Source: Cellulomonas sp. PhB150
Lineage (GTDB): Bacteria; Actinomycetota; Actinomycetes; Actinomycetales; Cellulomonadaceae
DNA: 64,000 bases
Assembly (NCBI RefSeq): GCF_003755175.1
Contig: NZ_RKHX01000003.1
Coordinates: 372,001 to 436,000 of the forward strand
Reading direction: 5' to 3'
Below the pieces are notes generated by a model. That model did not search any database. It was given only the letters and a program-made list of their open reading frames with translations, and was not told the DNA's origin. The position numbers were made by a program, and so were the translations under genes. Shown piece after piece: positions 44,885-53,943 of the stretch (position 1 is the stretch's first letter; every line of letters begins with the position of its first letter).

Positions 44885-45553
44885 ATGCGAGCGCGCTGGG
44901 TGTGGGCCGCGCTGCTGGTCTGCTGCCTCGTCGTCGGGCTCGGCGGTCCGTGGTGGTCGCGCACGCGCGCGTCCGCGCAGTTCCCCGTCGCGGCGGCCGA
45001 CCTCGCCGCGGCCCGTGCCGCGCTCGCCGCGCTGCCCGTCCGAGCTCCCGGCTCGTCCGACGGCTACGAGCGCGAGCAGTTCGGCGCCGCGTGGGCCGAC
45101 GAGGACCGCAACGGCTGCGACACGCGCAACGACGTCCTGACCCGGGACCTGGCCGCGCCTGTCACGCAGGACTGCGTCGTCCTGCGCGGCACGCTCGACG
45201 ACCCGTACACCGGGACGCAGATCGCCTTCGCACGCGGCGCGGCCTCGGCCGCGGTGCAGATCGACCACGTCGTCGCGCTCGCCGACGCGTGGCAGACCGG
45301 GGCCGCGTCGTGGAGCGCCGCCCGACGCCGGTCCTTCGCCAACGACCCGGCGAACCTGCTCGCGGTGGACGGGGGCGCCAACCAGGACAAGGGCGCGTCC
45401 GACGCGTCCGCGTGGCTGCCGCCGGCCGTCGGGTACCGCTGCGTGTACGCGGTGCGGCAGGTGCGCGTGAAGGCGGCCTACGGGCTGTGGGTCACGCCCG
45501 ACGAGAGGTCGGCGCTGGCGCGCGAGCTCGGCCGGTGCGTCATCGGGCGCTGA
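44885..45553 (+). CDS. Secreted DUF1524 (GmrSD-C-like) HNH nuclease, paralog 1
   Basis: 222 residues with an N-terminal signal or anchor helix (about 4-25). The DUF1524 HNH core shows QIDHVVALADAWQTGA (about 118-133) and FANDPANLLAVDGGANQDKG (about 150-169). The preceding block contains DRNGCDTRND and two cysteines (GCDTRN, QDCVVL) that may form a disulfide outside the cell. Probably an extracellular DNase for nutrient scavenging or competition. A longer paralog lies at 47023-48063. The 3' end overlaps the converging M50-like gene. Confidence 0.85.
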   Translation: MRARWVWAALLVCCLVVGLGGPWWSRTRASAQFPVAAADLAAARAALAALPVRAPGSSDGYEREQFGAAWADEDRNGCDTRNDVLTRDLAAPVTQDCVVLRGTLDDPYTGTQIAFARGAASAAVQIDHVVALADAWQTGAASWSAARRRSFANDPANLLAVDGGANQDKGASDASAWLPPAVGYRCVYAVRQVRVKAAYGLWVTPDERSALARELGRCVIGR

Positions 45554-46262
45554 GCAGCCACCAGCCGCCGAGCGCCAGCGCGCCCAGGCAGACGAGCAGC
45601 AGCACCGCGACCCAGAACCCGCCCGGCAGGTGCGTGAGGCGGCCGAGCGCGCCCGCGTCGGACGTGTCCTGACGACCGCCGCGGCGCAGGCCACGGCGCT
45701 GCGACTGCATCTCGAGCACCGCGCGCGGCGCGCCCAGCAGCAGGAACCAGGTCACGGCGTGCGCGGTGATGCCCTGCACGTCCGACGAGCCCCACACGGT
45801 GACCACGACGAGCACGGCGCCGCTGACGAGCACCGCCCACAGCCCGTACCAGTTCCGGATCTGCACGAGCACGAGGACCACGAGCACCAGCAGCGCCCAC
45901 AGCACCCCGACCGTGTACCCGAGCGAGAGGAACCAGGCCGCCGCCAGGCCGACGATCGCCGGGCCGGGGTAGCCGGCCGCGGCGGTCGCGACCATGCCCG
46001 GCCCACGCGGCTTGCCGACCGAGACGGTCAGCCCGGAGGTGTCGGAGTGCACGCGGATGCCGGACAGGCGCCGCCCGACGAGGACGGCCACGAACGCGTG
46101 GGCCGCCTCGTGCACGATCGTCAGGGCGTGCCGGGCGATGTGCCACACCGTGGGGACCACCAGGCAGACGAGCACGACGGCGGCCGTGACGAGCGTGGCG
46201 GTCGTGGAGGGCGCGGGCTGCGGGGTGGTGACGTCGTGCCAGACGTCGGAGAGCCAGTCCAC
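45540..46262 (-). CDS. M50B-like membrane metalloprotease
   Basis: 240 residues with about five transmembrane helices. HEAAHAFVAVLVGRRL provides the zinc HExxH motif inside a membrane segment (about residues 51-55), as in site-2-protease-type M50 peptidases. The second conserved element (N/D with PG) may be the GYPGPAIVGL stretch. GTG start, 3 bp after the stop of the DUF2993 gene, hence one operon. Substrate unknown. Confidence 0.82.
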   Translation of the reverse strand: MDWLSDVWHDVTTPQPAPSTTATLVTAAVVLVCLVVPTVWHIARHALTIVHEAAHAFVAVLVGRRLSGIRVHSDTSGLTVSVGKPRGPGMVATAAAGYPGPAIVGLAAAWFLSLGYTVGVLWALLVLVVLVLVQIRNWYGLWAVLVSGAVLVVVTVWGSSDVQGITAHAVTWFLLLGAPRAVLEMQSQRRGLRRGGRQDTSDAGALGRLTHLPGGFWVAVLLLVCLGALALGGWWLLSAR

Positions 46263-46265
46263 CCG

Positions 46266-46970
46266 TCAGCTCTGGACGGTCAGGACGACGTCGTCGCCCT
46301 CGGCCGTGATCCGCAGACCGTCGTCCGTGACCTTCGCGTCCGTCAGGACGAGGCCCTTCGGCAGCCCCTCGACGGGGATCTCGATGCCCTCGAGCCGCGC
46401 ACCGCCGCCGCCGGGGATGTCGCTCGGGTCGACCTTGAGCCCGCCGAGCGAGAGCTCGGCGACGTCGGCCAGGAGCTTGCCCTCGGTGACGCGCGGGTCG
46501 ATCTGCGCCGCGAGGGTCAGCCCGAGGACCGTCCCGGAGACCTTGAGCTTGTCGTCGACCAGCGTGACCTTGAGGTCGAGCCCCGACCGGTCGGCCACGA
46601 CCTTCTCGATCGACGCGGTCGGCAGAGTCGCGGAGATGGTCGCGTGGTCGGCGGTGTACGGCTCGCTCGTGGAGACGCCCGTGGCCTCGACGTCGACGTC
46701 CGTCGCATCGAGCCCGCCGAGCGTGGCGCCCTGCACGTGGCCGGTCACGTCATCGATCGAGCCTGCCCACACCTGGGTGAGGAACGGGAAGCTGCCGACG
46801 TCCACCGACGGGGTGCCGACGACGCCTTCGAGGTTCTGCTCGATCGCGTCCACCGCACGGTCCTGGGTCTCGCCGGCCGCCCACCGGTCGGCGCCGACCG
46901 CGCCCGCGCCGAGGACGACGACGCCCACGACGACGCCGATCACCACGCCCCGCGCGCTCACGCGTCCCAC
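46266..46970 (-). CDS. DUF2993 protein (LmeA-like), membrane-anchored
   Basis: 234 residues. One N-terminal helix (about 8-28) anchors or exports a DUF2993 domain (about 35-234) made of repeated beta-strands. The family includes mycobacterial LmeA, linked to lipomannan elongation in the envelope, but no specific activity can be claimed here. GTG start. First gene of a two-gene unit with the M50-like protease. Confidence 0.8.
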   Translation of the reverse strand: MGRVSARGVVIGVVVGVVVLGAGAVGADRWAAGETQDRAVDAIEQNLEGVVGTPSVDVGSFPFLTQVWAGSIDDVTGHVQGATLGGLDATDVDVEATGVSTSEPYTADHATISATLPTASIEKVVADRSGLDLKVTLVDDKLKVSGTVLGLTLAAQIDPRVTEGKLLADVAELSLGGLKVDPSDIPGGGGARLEGIEIPVEGLPKGLVLTDAKVTDDGLRITAEGDDVVLTVQS

Positions 46971-47022
46971 CGCCGGCTGCTGGTCCTGTTCCGAGTCACC
47001 GGCCCACCGTAGGCGAGACGGG

Positions 47023-48063
47023 TCAGGGCGCCCACTCGCAGCCCACGCCGTCGCCGTCCCGGTCGAGCTTGCGGCTGTAGCCGGGGTCGCCCTCGTGCAC
47101 CGGTGCGGCGCCGGCCGCCCAGGCCGCCGCGCAGTTCGCGTACGTCACGTCGGCGTCGCGCGGCGCGGGCTTCTTCGTCGGCGCCTTCGTCGGTGCCTTG
47201 GTCGGCGACTTGGTCGGTTCCTTCAAGGCGCCGAGATCCGCCCCGCCCGGCCCGGGCACCGGGTCCGAGGTGGGCAGCTGCTGCGCCGGGCACGTCGAGA
47301 GCACGCGAACCATCGCGTCATGCTCGGCTGCCGTCACCCACAGGTCGTAGTCGAGCTTCACCGCGACCTGCCGCGCGACGTACTCGCAGCGGAACGCCTT
47401 GTTCGGCGGCAGCCACGTGGCGGCGTCGCCGTCGCCCTTGGACTGGTTGAGCGGGCCGTCGGCGGCGAGCAGGTTGAGCGGGTCGTTCGCGAACGCCGTG
47501 CGGCGCGCGTCGTCCCAGCGCTGCGCGCCCTTCTGCCAGGCGTCCGAGAGCGCGACGACGTGGTCGATCTGGACGGCGGTGGAGGTGTCCTGGCCGCGGA
47601 CGAAGTCGATGTCGTCGCCCGAGTAGCGGTCGTGCAGCGTGCCGGAGGCGACGACGCACTCACGCGTCCGGGCCTTGTAGGCGACGTCGACGAGGTCGCG
47701 CCCGAGGATGTCGTTGCGCGTGTCGCAGCCGTTGCGGTCGACGTCCTGCCACGCCGGGCCGAACTCGTCGCGGTCGTAGCCCGTGCGCGGCGCGCGGCCC
47801 TTGACGTCGAGGGCCTCGACCGCGGCGAGCGCGGTACCGGCTGTGCTGGACGGGGCGGGTGTGGGCGACGGGACCGGCGTACGCGACGGGCTCGGCACGA
47901 GGCTTGGTGCCGGCGTGGTCGCCGTGGCGGCCGGAGCGGGCGTGCTCGTCACCGACGAGGCTCCCGGCGTCTGCACCGCCGCGTCGCACCCGGTCAGGCC
48001 GGCGACCGCGAAGACTGCGACGACGCCGACCGCGGCGACGCGCCTCCTCGTCAGTGCCCTCAC
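47023..48063 (-). CDS. Lipoprotein HNH nuclease (DUF1524) with C-terminal excalibur domain, paralog 2
   Basis: 346 residues. The lipobox LTGC anchors the mature protein to the outer membrane face, followed by a Ser/Thr/Pro linker (about 30-70). The HNH core (about 75-235) mirrors the 44885 gene: DRNGCDTRND, QIDHVVALSDAWQKGA, FANDPLNLLAADGPLNQSKG. After a KPTKAPTK-type linker comes an excalibur calcium-binding domain (YANCAAAWAAG and RDGDGVGCEW). GTG 48063 is preferred because GAGGGG lies 5 bases upstream. A surface nuclease is likely. Confidence 0.87.
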   Translation of the reverse strand: MRALTRRRVAAVGVVAVFAVAGLTGCDAAVQTPGASSVTSTPAPAATATTPAPSLVPSPSRTPVPSPTPAPSSTAGTALAAVEALDVKGRAPRTGYDRDEFGPAWQDVDRNGCDTRNDILGRDLVDVAYKARTRECVVASGTLHDRYSGDDIDFVRGQDTSTAVQIDHVVALSDAWQKGAQRWDDARRTAFANDPLNLLAADGPLNQSKGDGDAATWLPPNKAFRCEYVARQVAVKLDYDLWVTAAEHDAMVRVLSTCPAQQLPTSDPVPGPGGADLGALKEPTKSPTKAPTKAPTKKPAPRDADVTYANCAAAWAAGAAPVHEGDPGYSRKLDRDGDGVGCEWAP

Positions 48064-48168
48064 CCCCCTCACATCGGCGCGGATCACCCCGGTCCTGAGG
48101 CCCGCACCCCTGGCGTGCGTCACAGTGCGGACCTAGCCTGGCGAGACCTGCACGACGAAGGACGCCCG

Positions 48169-48585
48169 ATGACGTGGCTTCTCCTGATCTTCGTCCTCAT
48201 CCTCCCGGGGGTGCTGTTCTGGCTGGCGGTGATGTGCATCCCGTCGCCCGACGAGCCGCCGCGATGGCGGACGGCCCTCGCCGCCCGGCTGGAGGAGCTG
48301 GCAGACCAGCTGCGCCACCGGCACCCGCCCCTGACCGACCCGTTCGACGCGCTGCGCGTGCAGGAGCGGCTGAGCGTCGTCGCGGACCACGTGCGTGCCC
48401 TCGAGCTCGACCCGCACCTGTACGCGCGGGCGGAGCGGATCATCGCGTCGCAGCTCGCGTACGACCAGCTGCTCGCCGAGGCGTGCCAGATGGCCGGTGT
48501 CGAGGTGCTGCCGTGCGCGCTCGGCGACCCGGGCGAGCGGTTCCGCGAGGAGGTCGAGCTCACGTCCCGCGGGTGGTCCTGGTAG
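48169..48585 (+). CDS. Hypothetical single-pass membrane protein
   Basis: 138 residues. One N-terminal helix (about 2-22) is followed by a charged, helical cytoplasmic or extracellular region with heptad-like Leu/Ala spacing (about 35-115). GAAGGA precedes the ATG. No family recognised. It converges on sbcC, 9 bp away, and diverges from the lipoprotein nuclease gene. Confidence 0.7.
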   Translation: MTWLLLIFVLILPGVLFWLAVMCIPSPDEPPRWRTALAARLEELADQLRHRHPPLTDPFDALRVQERLSVVADHVRALELDPHLYARAERIIASQLAYDQLLAEACQMAGVEVLPCALGDPGERFREEVELTSRGWSW

Positions 48586-48594
48586 CCGCCGGCC

Positions 48595-51500
48595 TCACGA
48601 CGCCAGGACGCGCAGGGTGCTCGGTCCCTCGGGCAGCGGCCGCACCTCGATGCGGTCGGCGATGGACTGCTTGAGCGCGTCCACGTGGGACACGACACCG
48701 ACCACGCGGCCGCCGGCGCGCAGCTTGCCGAGCTCGAGCAGCACCTGGTCGAGCGTGTGCGCGTCGAGCGTGCCGAAGCCCTCGTCGACGAACAGCGTCC
48801 CCAGGTCGATGCCGCCGGCCTCCGCCGTGACGACGTCCGCCATGCCGAGCGCGAGGCACAGCGAGACGTAGAAGCTCTCGCCGCCCGACAGCGTCCGGGG
48901 GTCCCGCTGCTGCTGCGTGCGGTGGTCGACGACCCGCATCGACAAGCCGGTGCGTCGCGAGCTGACGTCCTCCTTCTGCTCGGAACGCGTGAGCTCGTAG
49001 CGACCGTCCGACATCGCCAGCAGCCGCTCGTTGGCGGCGGCGACCACGTCCTCGAACCGGCGCGCGAGCACGTACGTCGCGAGCGACAGGCCCTTGCCGT
49101 TGTCGCCACCGGTGCCGGAGGCCAGTCCCGCGAGCCGCGTCACCGGTCCGCCGGCGGCCCACGCGGAAGCGAGCCGGCGCGCGGCCTCGAGGACGTCGTC
49201 GGCGGCGTCCTGCGCGGCTGCGGCGCGCTCGACCGCGACCCGGGCGTGCCCCTCGGCCGCGGTCGCCGCCTCGCGGGCGACGCGCTCGGCCTCGCGGGCG
49301 GCGGGCAGGTCGACCGCGGCGTCGGGCGCGAGCGCATTGATCTCGTCCTCGGCGAGGTCGGCCCGCACCCGCTCGACGGCGGCGGTGTACGCGGTGACCC
49401 CCCGCTCGAGCTCGGCGAGGTCGGAGCGGCCGAGCAGCGCCGCACGTGCGGCGGCCGCGTCGGCGAAGTCACGCTCCGCGAGGGCGCCCTCGAGCTCGGC
49501 GCGCCGGTCCGCGGCGTGCCGCTCCGCGTCCTGGCGGTCGGTGATGGCCGCCAGCAGCTCGGTCGCGGCCTCGACCAGGGCGAGGAGCACCGACTGCCGC
49601 GCGACGACGGTCGGGAACCCGGTGCTGGCGAGCGCGACCTCGGCCTCGTCGGCACCGAGCGCCTGCTGCAGGACCTCGACGCGACCCGTGACGTCGGCCT
49701 GGCGGGTCACGGTCTCCTGCCTGGCCGCTCGGCGGGCCGCGGTCGCCTCGTCGTGGGCGACGCACTCGGCCGTCAACCGCTCGGCGTCCGCGGCCGCCGC
49801 GCGGGCAGCCATGAGCAGGTCGCGCGTGCTCGCGAGGTCGGCGGCGACCTGCTCGGGGGTCGACCCGGAGAGCGCGTCCTGCGCCACGGCGACCCGCTCG
49901 GCCAGCCTGCCGTGCAGGTCGCGCGCCTGGCCGAGCGCCTCCTCCGCGGCCGAGCGCTGACGCTCGGCCGCCGCGACGTCGGCAGCGGACACGTGGTCGG
50001 GGGCGAGCGAAGCCTTGGCGGGGTGGTCTCCCGAGCCGCAGACCGGGCACGACTCGCCGTCCCGGAGCGCGGTCGCGAGCTCGCCGGCCAGCCCGGCGAT
50101 CCGCGCGGTGCGCAGCGCGGCCTCGTGCGCGACCGTGGCGGCCGCCGCCGTGGCTGCGGCGCCCTGACCCTCGGCGGCTGCCGCGAGCTCGCTCCGGGAG
50201 GCGGCGAGGGCGAGGTGGGCGGATGCCGACGACTCGAGCGCGGCCAGGGTCGCGGAGTGCTCCGGCACCCGTGCGGCCAGCGCCTCCGCGGCCGCGGACT
50301 GCTCCGCGAGCGTCGCACTCAGGGCCGGGCGAGCGGCGAGCCACCGGTCGTCGGCCGCGATCTCGTCGCGCAGCGTCTCGACCAGGTCGCGTGCGTCCCG
50401 CACGGCCCGGCGCTTGTCGTTGAGCTCGGCCTCGAGGCTGACGACCCTGGTGAGGGCCGCGGCGTCGCGCACCGCGTCCTCGCGGACGTCGCGCAGCGGT
50501 CCGAGGACGGCGGGGTCGACGTCACCCGGGTGGTCCGTGCCGTCACTGCCCCCGGTCACAACGGCGGCGAGCGCGGGCGGCGCGGCGTCGAGCGCGGCCA
50601 CGACGGTCTTGCGCGCCGTCGCGACATCGGCGAGCGCGCGGTCGGCGCCCTCGAGCAGGGGGCGCACGGCTGCGGCGGCCCGCGCCCGCTCGAGCACGAG
50701 CACCGCCTCGGCGTGCTGGGAGAGCGCGGCGTCGAGGGCTGCCTGGTCGGCGAGCAGCCGCGTCCGGCGGGCGATGAGCCGCTCGGTGCGGACGGCGTCG
50801 TCCAGTGCCACGCCGGCACCGGCCCGCGCGAGCTCGGCCGCCGCGGCCGTCGTCACAGCACCCTCGGCAGCCGCACCCAGCGCGACCGCGTGCGCGCCCA
50901 CGAGCGCCGTGACCTCGTCGATCCCCGCGGAGGCGCCGGCCGCCTCGACCGAGGCCCGCACGGCCAGAGCGTCGTCCTCGCCGAGGCGCGCCGCGCCGAT
51001 CAGGTGCGCGGCGGCCGTGCCCAGCGCGGAGCGTGCGGCCTCGATCTCGCGGTTCGCCTCGGCGCGCATCTCCGCGAGCCGCTGCTGCATCCGCTCGTAC
51101 ACCTCGGTGCCGAAGATCTTCTGCAGCAGCCCGCGGCGGTCCTCGGGGTTGGCGCGCAGGAACCGCGCGAACTCGCCCTGCGGCAGCACGATCGTCTGCA
51201 CGAACTGGGTGCGCGAGAGGCCGACGACCCGCTCGATCTCGAGCCCCGCCTCGTCGAGCCGGGTGATCGGCTCGCTGCCGGGGATCGCGCCCGTCGGGTC
51301 GTCGGGCTGGACGCGCCACATGCGGACCGACGCCTGCTGCTTGACCGTCCCCGCGCCGCGCTTCTTCGGCCGGTCGTACGCGGGCGTGCGCCGCACCCGG
51401 TAGGTCCCCGACCCGACCTCGAACGTGAGGTCGACGAAGCTCTCGACGTCCTCGGCCGCGTACGCCGAGCGCAGCCGGTCGTCGCTCGCCTCGGCGGACG

Positions 51501-51669
51501 CGACCTTGCCGTACAGCGCGAAGACGACCGCGTCGATCAGCGTCGACTTCCCGGAGCCCGTCGGGCCGTCGAGCAGGAACAGCCCGGAGGCGGACACGGC
51601 CTCGAAGTCGACCGTGTGCTCGCCCGCGATCGGGCCGATGGCCTGCAGGGTCATGGTGCGCAGGTGCAT
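48595..51669 (-). CDS. sbcC: Exonuclease SbcCD subunit SbcC (SMC-like ATPase)
   Basis: 1024 residues. ATPase of the Mre11/Rad50-type complex that opens hairpins and processes DNA ends. Walker A is DGPTGSGKSTLIDAV, the ABC signature LSGGESFYVSLCLAL, and Walker B LFVDEGFGTLD. Long coiled-coil arms flank the zinc hook CPVCG near the middle (about residue 541). The start overlaps the sbcD stop (TGATG), so subunits are co-translated. Confidence 0.95.
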   Translation of the reverse strand: MHLRTMTLQAIGPIAGEHTVDFEAVSASGLFLLDGPTGSGKSTLIDAVVFALYGKVASAEASDDRLRSAYAAEDVESFVDLTFEVGSGTYRVRRTPAYDRPKKRGAGTVKQQASVRMWRVQPDDPTGAIPGSEPITRLDEAGLEIERVVGLSRTQFVQTIVLPQGEFARFLRANPEDRRGLLQKIFGTEVYERMQQRLAEMRAEANREIEAARSALGTAAAHLIGAARLGEDDALAVRASVEAAGASAGIDEVTALVGAHAVALGAAAEGAVTTAAAAELARAGAGVALDDAVRTERLIARRTRLLADQAALDAALSQHAEAVLVLERARAAAAVRPLLEGADRALADVATARKTVVAALDAAPPALAAVVTGGSDGTDHPGDVDPAVLGPLRDVREDAVRDAAALTRVVSLEAELNDKRRAVRDARDLVETLRDEIAADDRWLAARPALSATLAEQSAAAEALAARVPEHSATLAALESSASAHLALAASRSELAAAAEGQGAAATAAAATVAHEAALRTARIAGLAGELATALRDGESCPVCGSGDHPAKASLAPDHVSAADVAAAERQRSAAEEALGQARDLHGRLAERVAVAQDALSGSTPEQVAADLASTRDLLMAARAAAADAERLTAECVAHDEATAARRAARQETVTRQADVTGRVEVLQQALGADEAEVALASTGFPTVVARQSVLLALVEAATELLAAITDRQDAERHAADRRAELEGALAERDFADAAAARAALLGRSDLAELERGVTAYTAAVERVRADLAEDEINALAPDAAVDLPAAREAERVAREAATAAEGHARVAVERAAAAQDAADDVLEAARRLASAWAAGGPVTRLAGLASGTGGDNGKGLSLATYVLARRFEDVVAAANERLLAMSDGRYELTRSEQKEDVSSRRTGLSMRVVDHRTQQQRDPRTLSGGESFYVSLCLALGMADVVTAEAGGIDLGTLFVDEGFGTLDAHTLDQVLLELGKLRAGGRVVGVVSHVDALKQSIADRIEVRPLPEGPSTLRVLAS

Positions 51670-52820
51670 CAGGCGCTCCGCTCCGCCGCGGCGACGTGCT
51701 CGTACGCGGCGCGCAGCACCGCGAGCTCGTCGACCGTGGGCGCGTGACCCGTGACGTGCTGGACGAAGTCCGCCCCGACGGCGACCGGGTCGTGCGCGGC
51801 CGTCACGGCGACGGCACGCGCGGCGACCGCGTCGGACGACGACCGGTGCTGGACCACGAGCGCGTGCGGGAACCGGTCACGCACGCGGCGGTACAGGTCC
51901 GCCGGCCGGTGCGCGTCCGTGACGGTCACCCGCGTCCAGGCGTCGACGTGCGGCTCGCCCGCCGCGCCGAGCAGCTCCTCGAGCGTGCCCGTGACGTCCG
52001 CGAGGCGACGGGGCACGGGCGCCGCGACGAGCTCGGTGCGCACCCCGCCGTCCGCCAGGTCCACGAGGACCGAGGACTTCGCGTGGTGCTGCTCGGAGAA
52101 GGAGTAGGCCAGGGGCGAGCCCGAGTACCGCACCGTCGCGCCGTCCGGCCCCGAGACGCGCTGCGGCCCGTGCAGGTGCCCGAGCGCCACGTACTCCGCG
52201 CCCGCGAACACGCCGGCGGGCACGTGGTCGACGCCGCCGACGCGGATGTCCCGCTCGGACTCGGAGGCCTCGCCCCCGATGACGAACGCGTGTGCCGCCA
52301 CGACCGCCCGGTGGCGGCCCGGGCGAGCGGCGAGATCGGCGCGGACACGGTTCATCGCGGCGACGGTCACGGCCTCGTGCGAGCGCGCGGGCACCGTGCC
52401 CTCGTCGTCCGCGAGCGCGTGCCGCACCGAGTCCGGGTCCAGGTACGGGATCCCGTAGACGAGCACGCCGTCGGGGAGCTCGACGGGCTCGGCAAGCCCC
52501 GCCACCCGGGTGCGCAGCCGGACCCGGTCGCGCATCAGCGCGGAGCCGAACCCCAGCCGCGTCGCGGAGTCGTGGTTGCCGGACGTCACCACGACGGTCG
52601 CGTGCTCGGACAGCTGCGCGAGCGTCTCGGACAGGAGCGTCACGGCCTCGACGGGCGGGATCGCGCGGTCGTACACGTCACCCGCGACGACCACCGCGTC
52701 GACCTGCTCGGAGCGCACCACGTCGACCAGGTGCGCGAGGTACGCCGCCTGGTGGTCGAGGAGGTCGACCCCGTGCAGCGTCCGGCCCAGGTGCCAGTCG
52801 GAGGTGTGCAAGAACCGCAT
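51669..52820 (-). CDS. sbcD: Exonuclease SbcCD subunit SbcD (nuclease)
   Basis: 383-residue calcineurin-like phosphoesterase of the Mre11 type. Metal-binding motifs in order: HTSDWHLGRT (residue 5), VAGDVYDR (about 46), SGNHDSATRL (about 81), and later AHAFVIGGEAS and ALGHLHGPQ. Forms a Mn-dependent nuclease complex with SbcC directly downstream. Confidence 0.95.
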   Translation of the reverse strand: MRFLHTSDWHLGRTLHGVDLLDHQAAYLAHLVDVVRSEQVDAVVVAGDVYDRAIPPVEAVTLLSETLAQLSEHATVVVTSGNHDSATRLGFGSALMRDRVRLRTRVAGLAEPVELPDGVLVYGIPYLDPDSVRHALADDEGTVPARSHEAVTVAAMNRVRADLAARPGRHRAVVAAHAFVIGGEASESERDIRVGGVDHVPAGVFAGAEYVALGHLHGPQRVSGPDGATVRYSGSPLAYSFSEQHHAKSSVLVDLADGGVRTELVAAPVPRRLADVTGTLEELLGAAGEPHVDAWTRVTVTDAHRPADLYRRVRDRFPHALVVQHRSSSDAVAARAVAVTAAHDPVAVGADFVQHVTGHAPTVDELAVLRAAYEHVAAAERSA

Positions 52821-52871
52821 GCCCGGACCGTATCCCGGGGGTCCGACACGACCTCGAAGGCAGGCCGCGGC

Positions 52872-53210
52872 CTACTGCGCGGGTACGCCGTCGGCGTCCC
52901 GGAGCTGGTCGGAGTAGCCGATGATCTCGAGCACCTCGCGCAGCACGCGGCTCGGGTCACGCAGCGCGACGTCGATGCCCGCCTCGGTCGCGGCATGGTG
53001 CAGCTGCATGACGAAGGCGATGCCCGAGGAGTCGATGAACGTCGCCTCGGTCGCCTCGATGAGCACGGGCGCGTCCGCCGTCAGGGCCAGCGCCATGGAC
53101 TCGCTCGCCTGCGCCCGCAGCGCAGCGTCGATCTCCCCGACCAGGCGCACGACAGTCGTCTCCGGGCCCGCCTCGATGCGGATGCTGCCCGCTTCTGCCA
53201 GGTCGATCAC
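52872..53210 (-). CDS. STAS-domain anti-sigma factor antagonist
   Basis: 112 residues, a single STAS domain. ATFIDSSGIAFVMQL has the phosphorylatable Ser in the conserved DSSG motif, so it is probably controlled by an RsbW-like kinase. GAGGGG lies about 6 bases before the GTG start. A kinase of the right type exists at 19850-20257, but whether they partner is unknown. Neighbours (YbaK, sbcCD) are unrelated. Confidence 0.88.
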   Translation of the reverse strand: MIDLAEAGSIRIEAGPETTVVRLVGEIDAALRAQASESMALALTADAPVLIEATEATFIDSSGIAFVMQLHHAATEAGIDVALRDPSRVLREVLEIIGYSDQLRDADGVPAQ

Positions 53211-53351
53211 GTGCGCCCCTCGTCGTCGTGTGCCGCTCGTCTGCCGGTCACGTTCTCGGCTCGGCGACAAGACCGTACGCCGGTCGCCACCGAGCGCCAC
53301 TCGAGAGGACCAACGGGCCGGGCGTACCGGACGTTCCCGGCGTGGCGTGCC

Positions 53352-53837
53352 TCACGCGGGGCTCTCGGGGTCGGTCACGTCGGCGACCGTCGCCCCGAGC
53401 GCACGCACCAGCGCGGACCCGTCGAGGCCGGCCGCGACACCGTGCGCGCCCGCTCCGATCGACACGTACCCGCCCGGCACGCGCGCGTCCGCGACCACCG
53501 GCCACGGCTGCAGCGACCCGAACGGCGTGATCGTGCCGCGCTCGTACCCGGTGACGTCGCGGGCGACCGCGGCGTCCGGCATCGAGATCCGGTTGACGTC
53601 GAGGAGCTCGCGCAGCTTGGGCCAGCTGATCGTGCGGTCGCCCGGCACCAGGACGAACACGTAGTCGCCCTCGCCGCGCCGCACCACGATCGTCTTGACG
53701 ATCCGGGCCGGCTCCACGCCGCGCGCTGCGGCGGCCTCGGCCAACGACCCCACCCGCCCGTGCCGGGTCAGCTGGTAGGCCAGTCCGCTCGCGTCCAGCG
53801 CCGCCACCGCGCGCTGCTCACCCTCCGTGGTCTCCAC
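53352..53837 (-). CDS. YbaK/EbsC-family aminoacyl-tRNA deacylase
   Basis: 161 residues with the prolyl-tRNA editing fold. The conserved lysine is in ARIVKTIVVR, and SIGAGAHGVAAGLDGSALVRAL is the usual C-terminal motif. These enzymes hydrolyse mischarged tRNAs such as Cys-tRNA(Pro) or Ala-tRNA. GTG start. Divergent from hrpA with about 105 bp between. Confidence 0.88.
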   Translation of the reverse strand: METTEGEQRAVAALDASGLAYQLTRHGRVGSLAEAAAARGVEPARIVKTIVVRRGEGDYVFVLVPGDRTISWPKLRELLDVNRISMPDAAVARDVTGYERGTITPFGSLQPWPVVADARVPGGYVSIGAGAHGVAAGLDGSALVRALGATVADVTDPESPA

Positions 53838-53943
53838 CGGATCACCGTACGACCCGTGCCGGGCGGATGACCGACGTGCCGCCCGTGGGCCGCCGACATT
53901 TCAAGGCGCGTGCAGGCCGCCGGGCCTGGGAGAATCGTGGATC

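Noticed and set aside
45994-48168. Plus-strand open frame preceding the small membrane protein at 48169
   Set aside because: It is antisense to the M50-like, DUF2993 and nuclease genes; only the last 138 codons, with their own ribosome site and membrane helix, are convincing.
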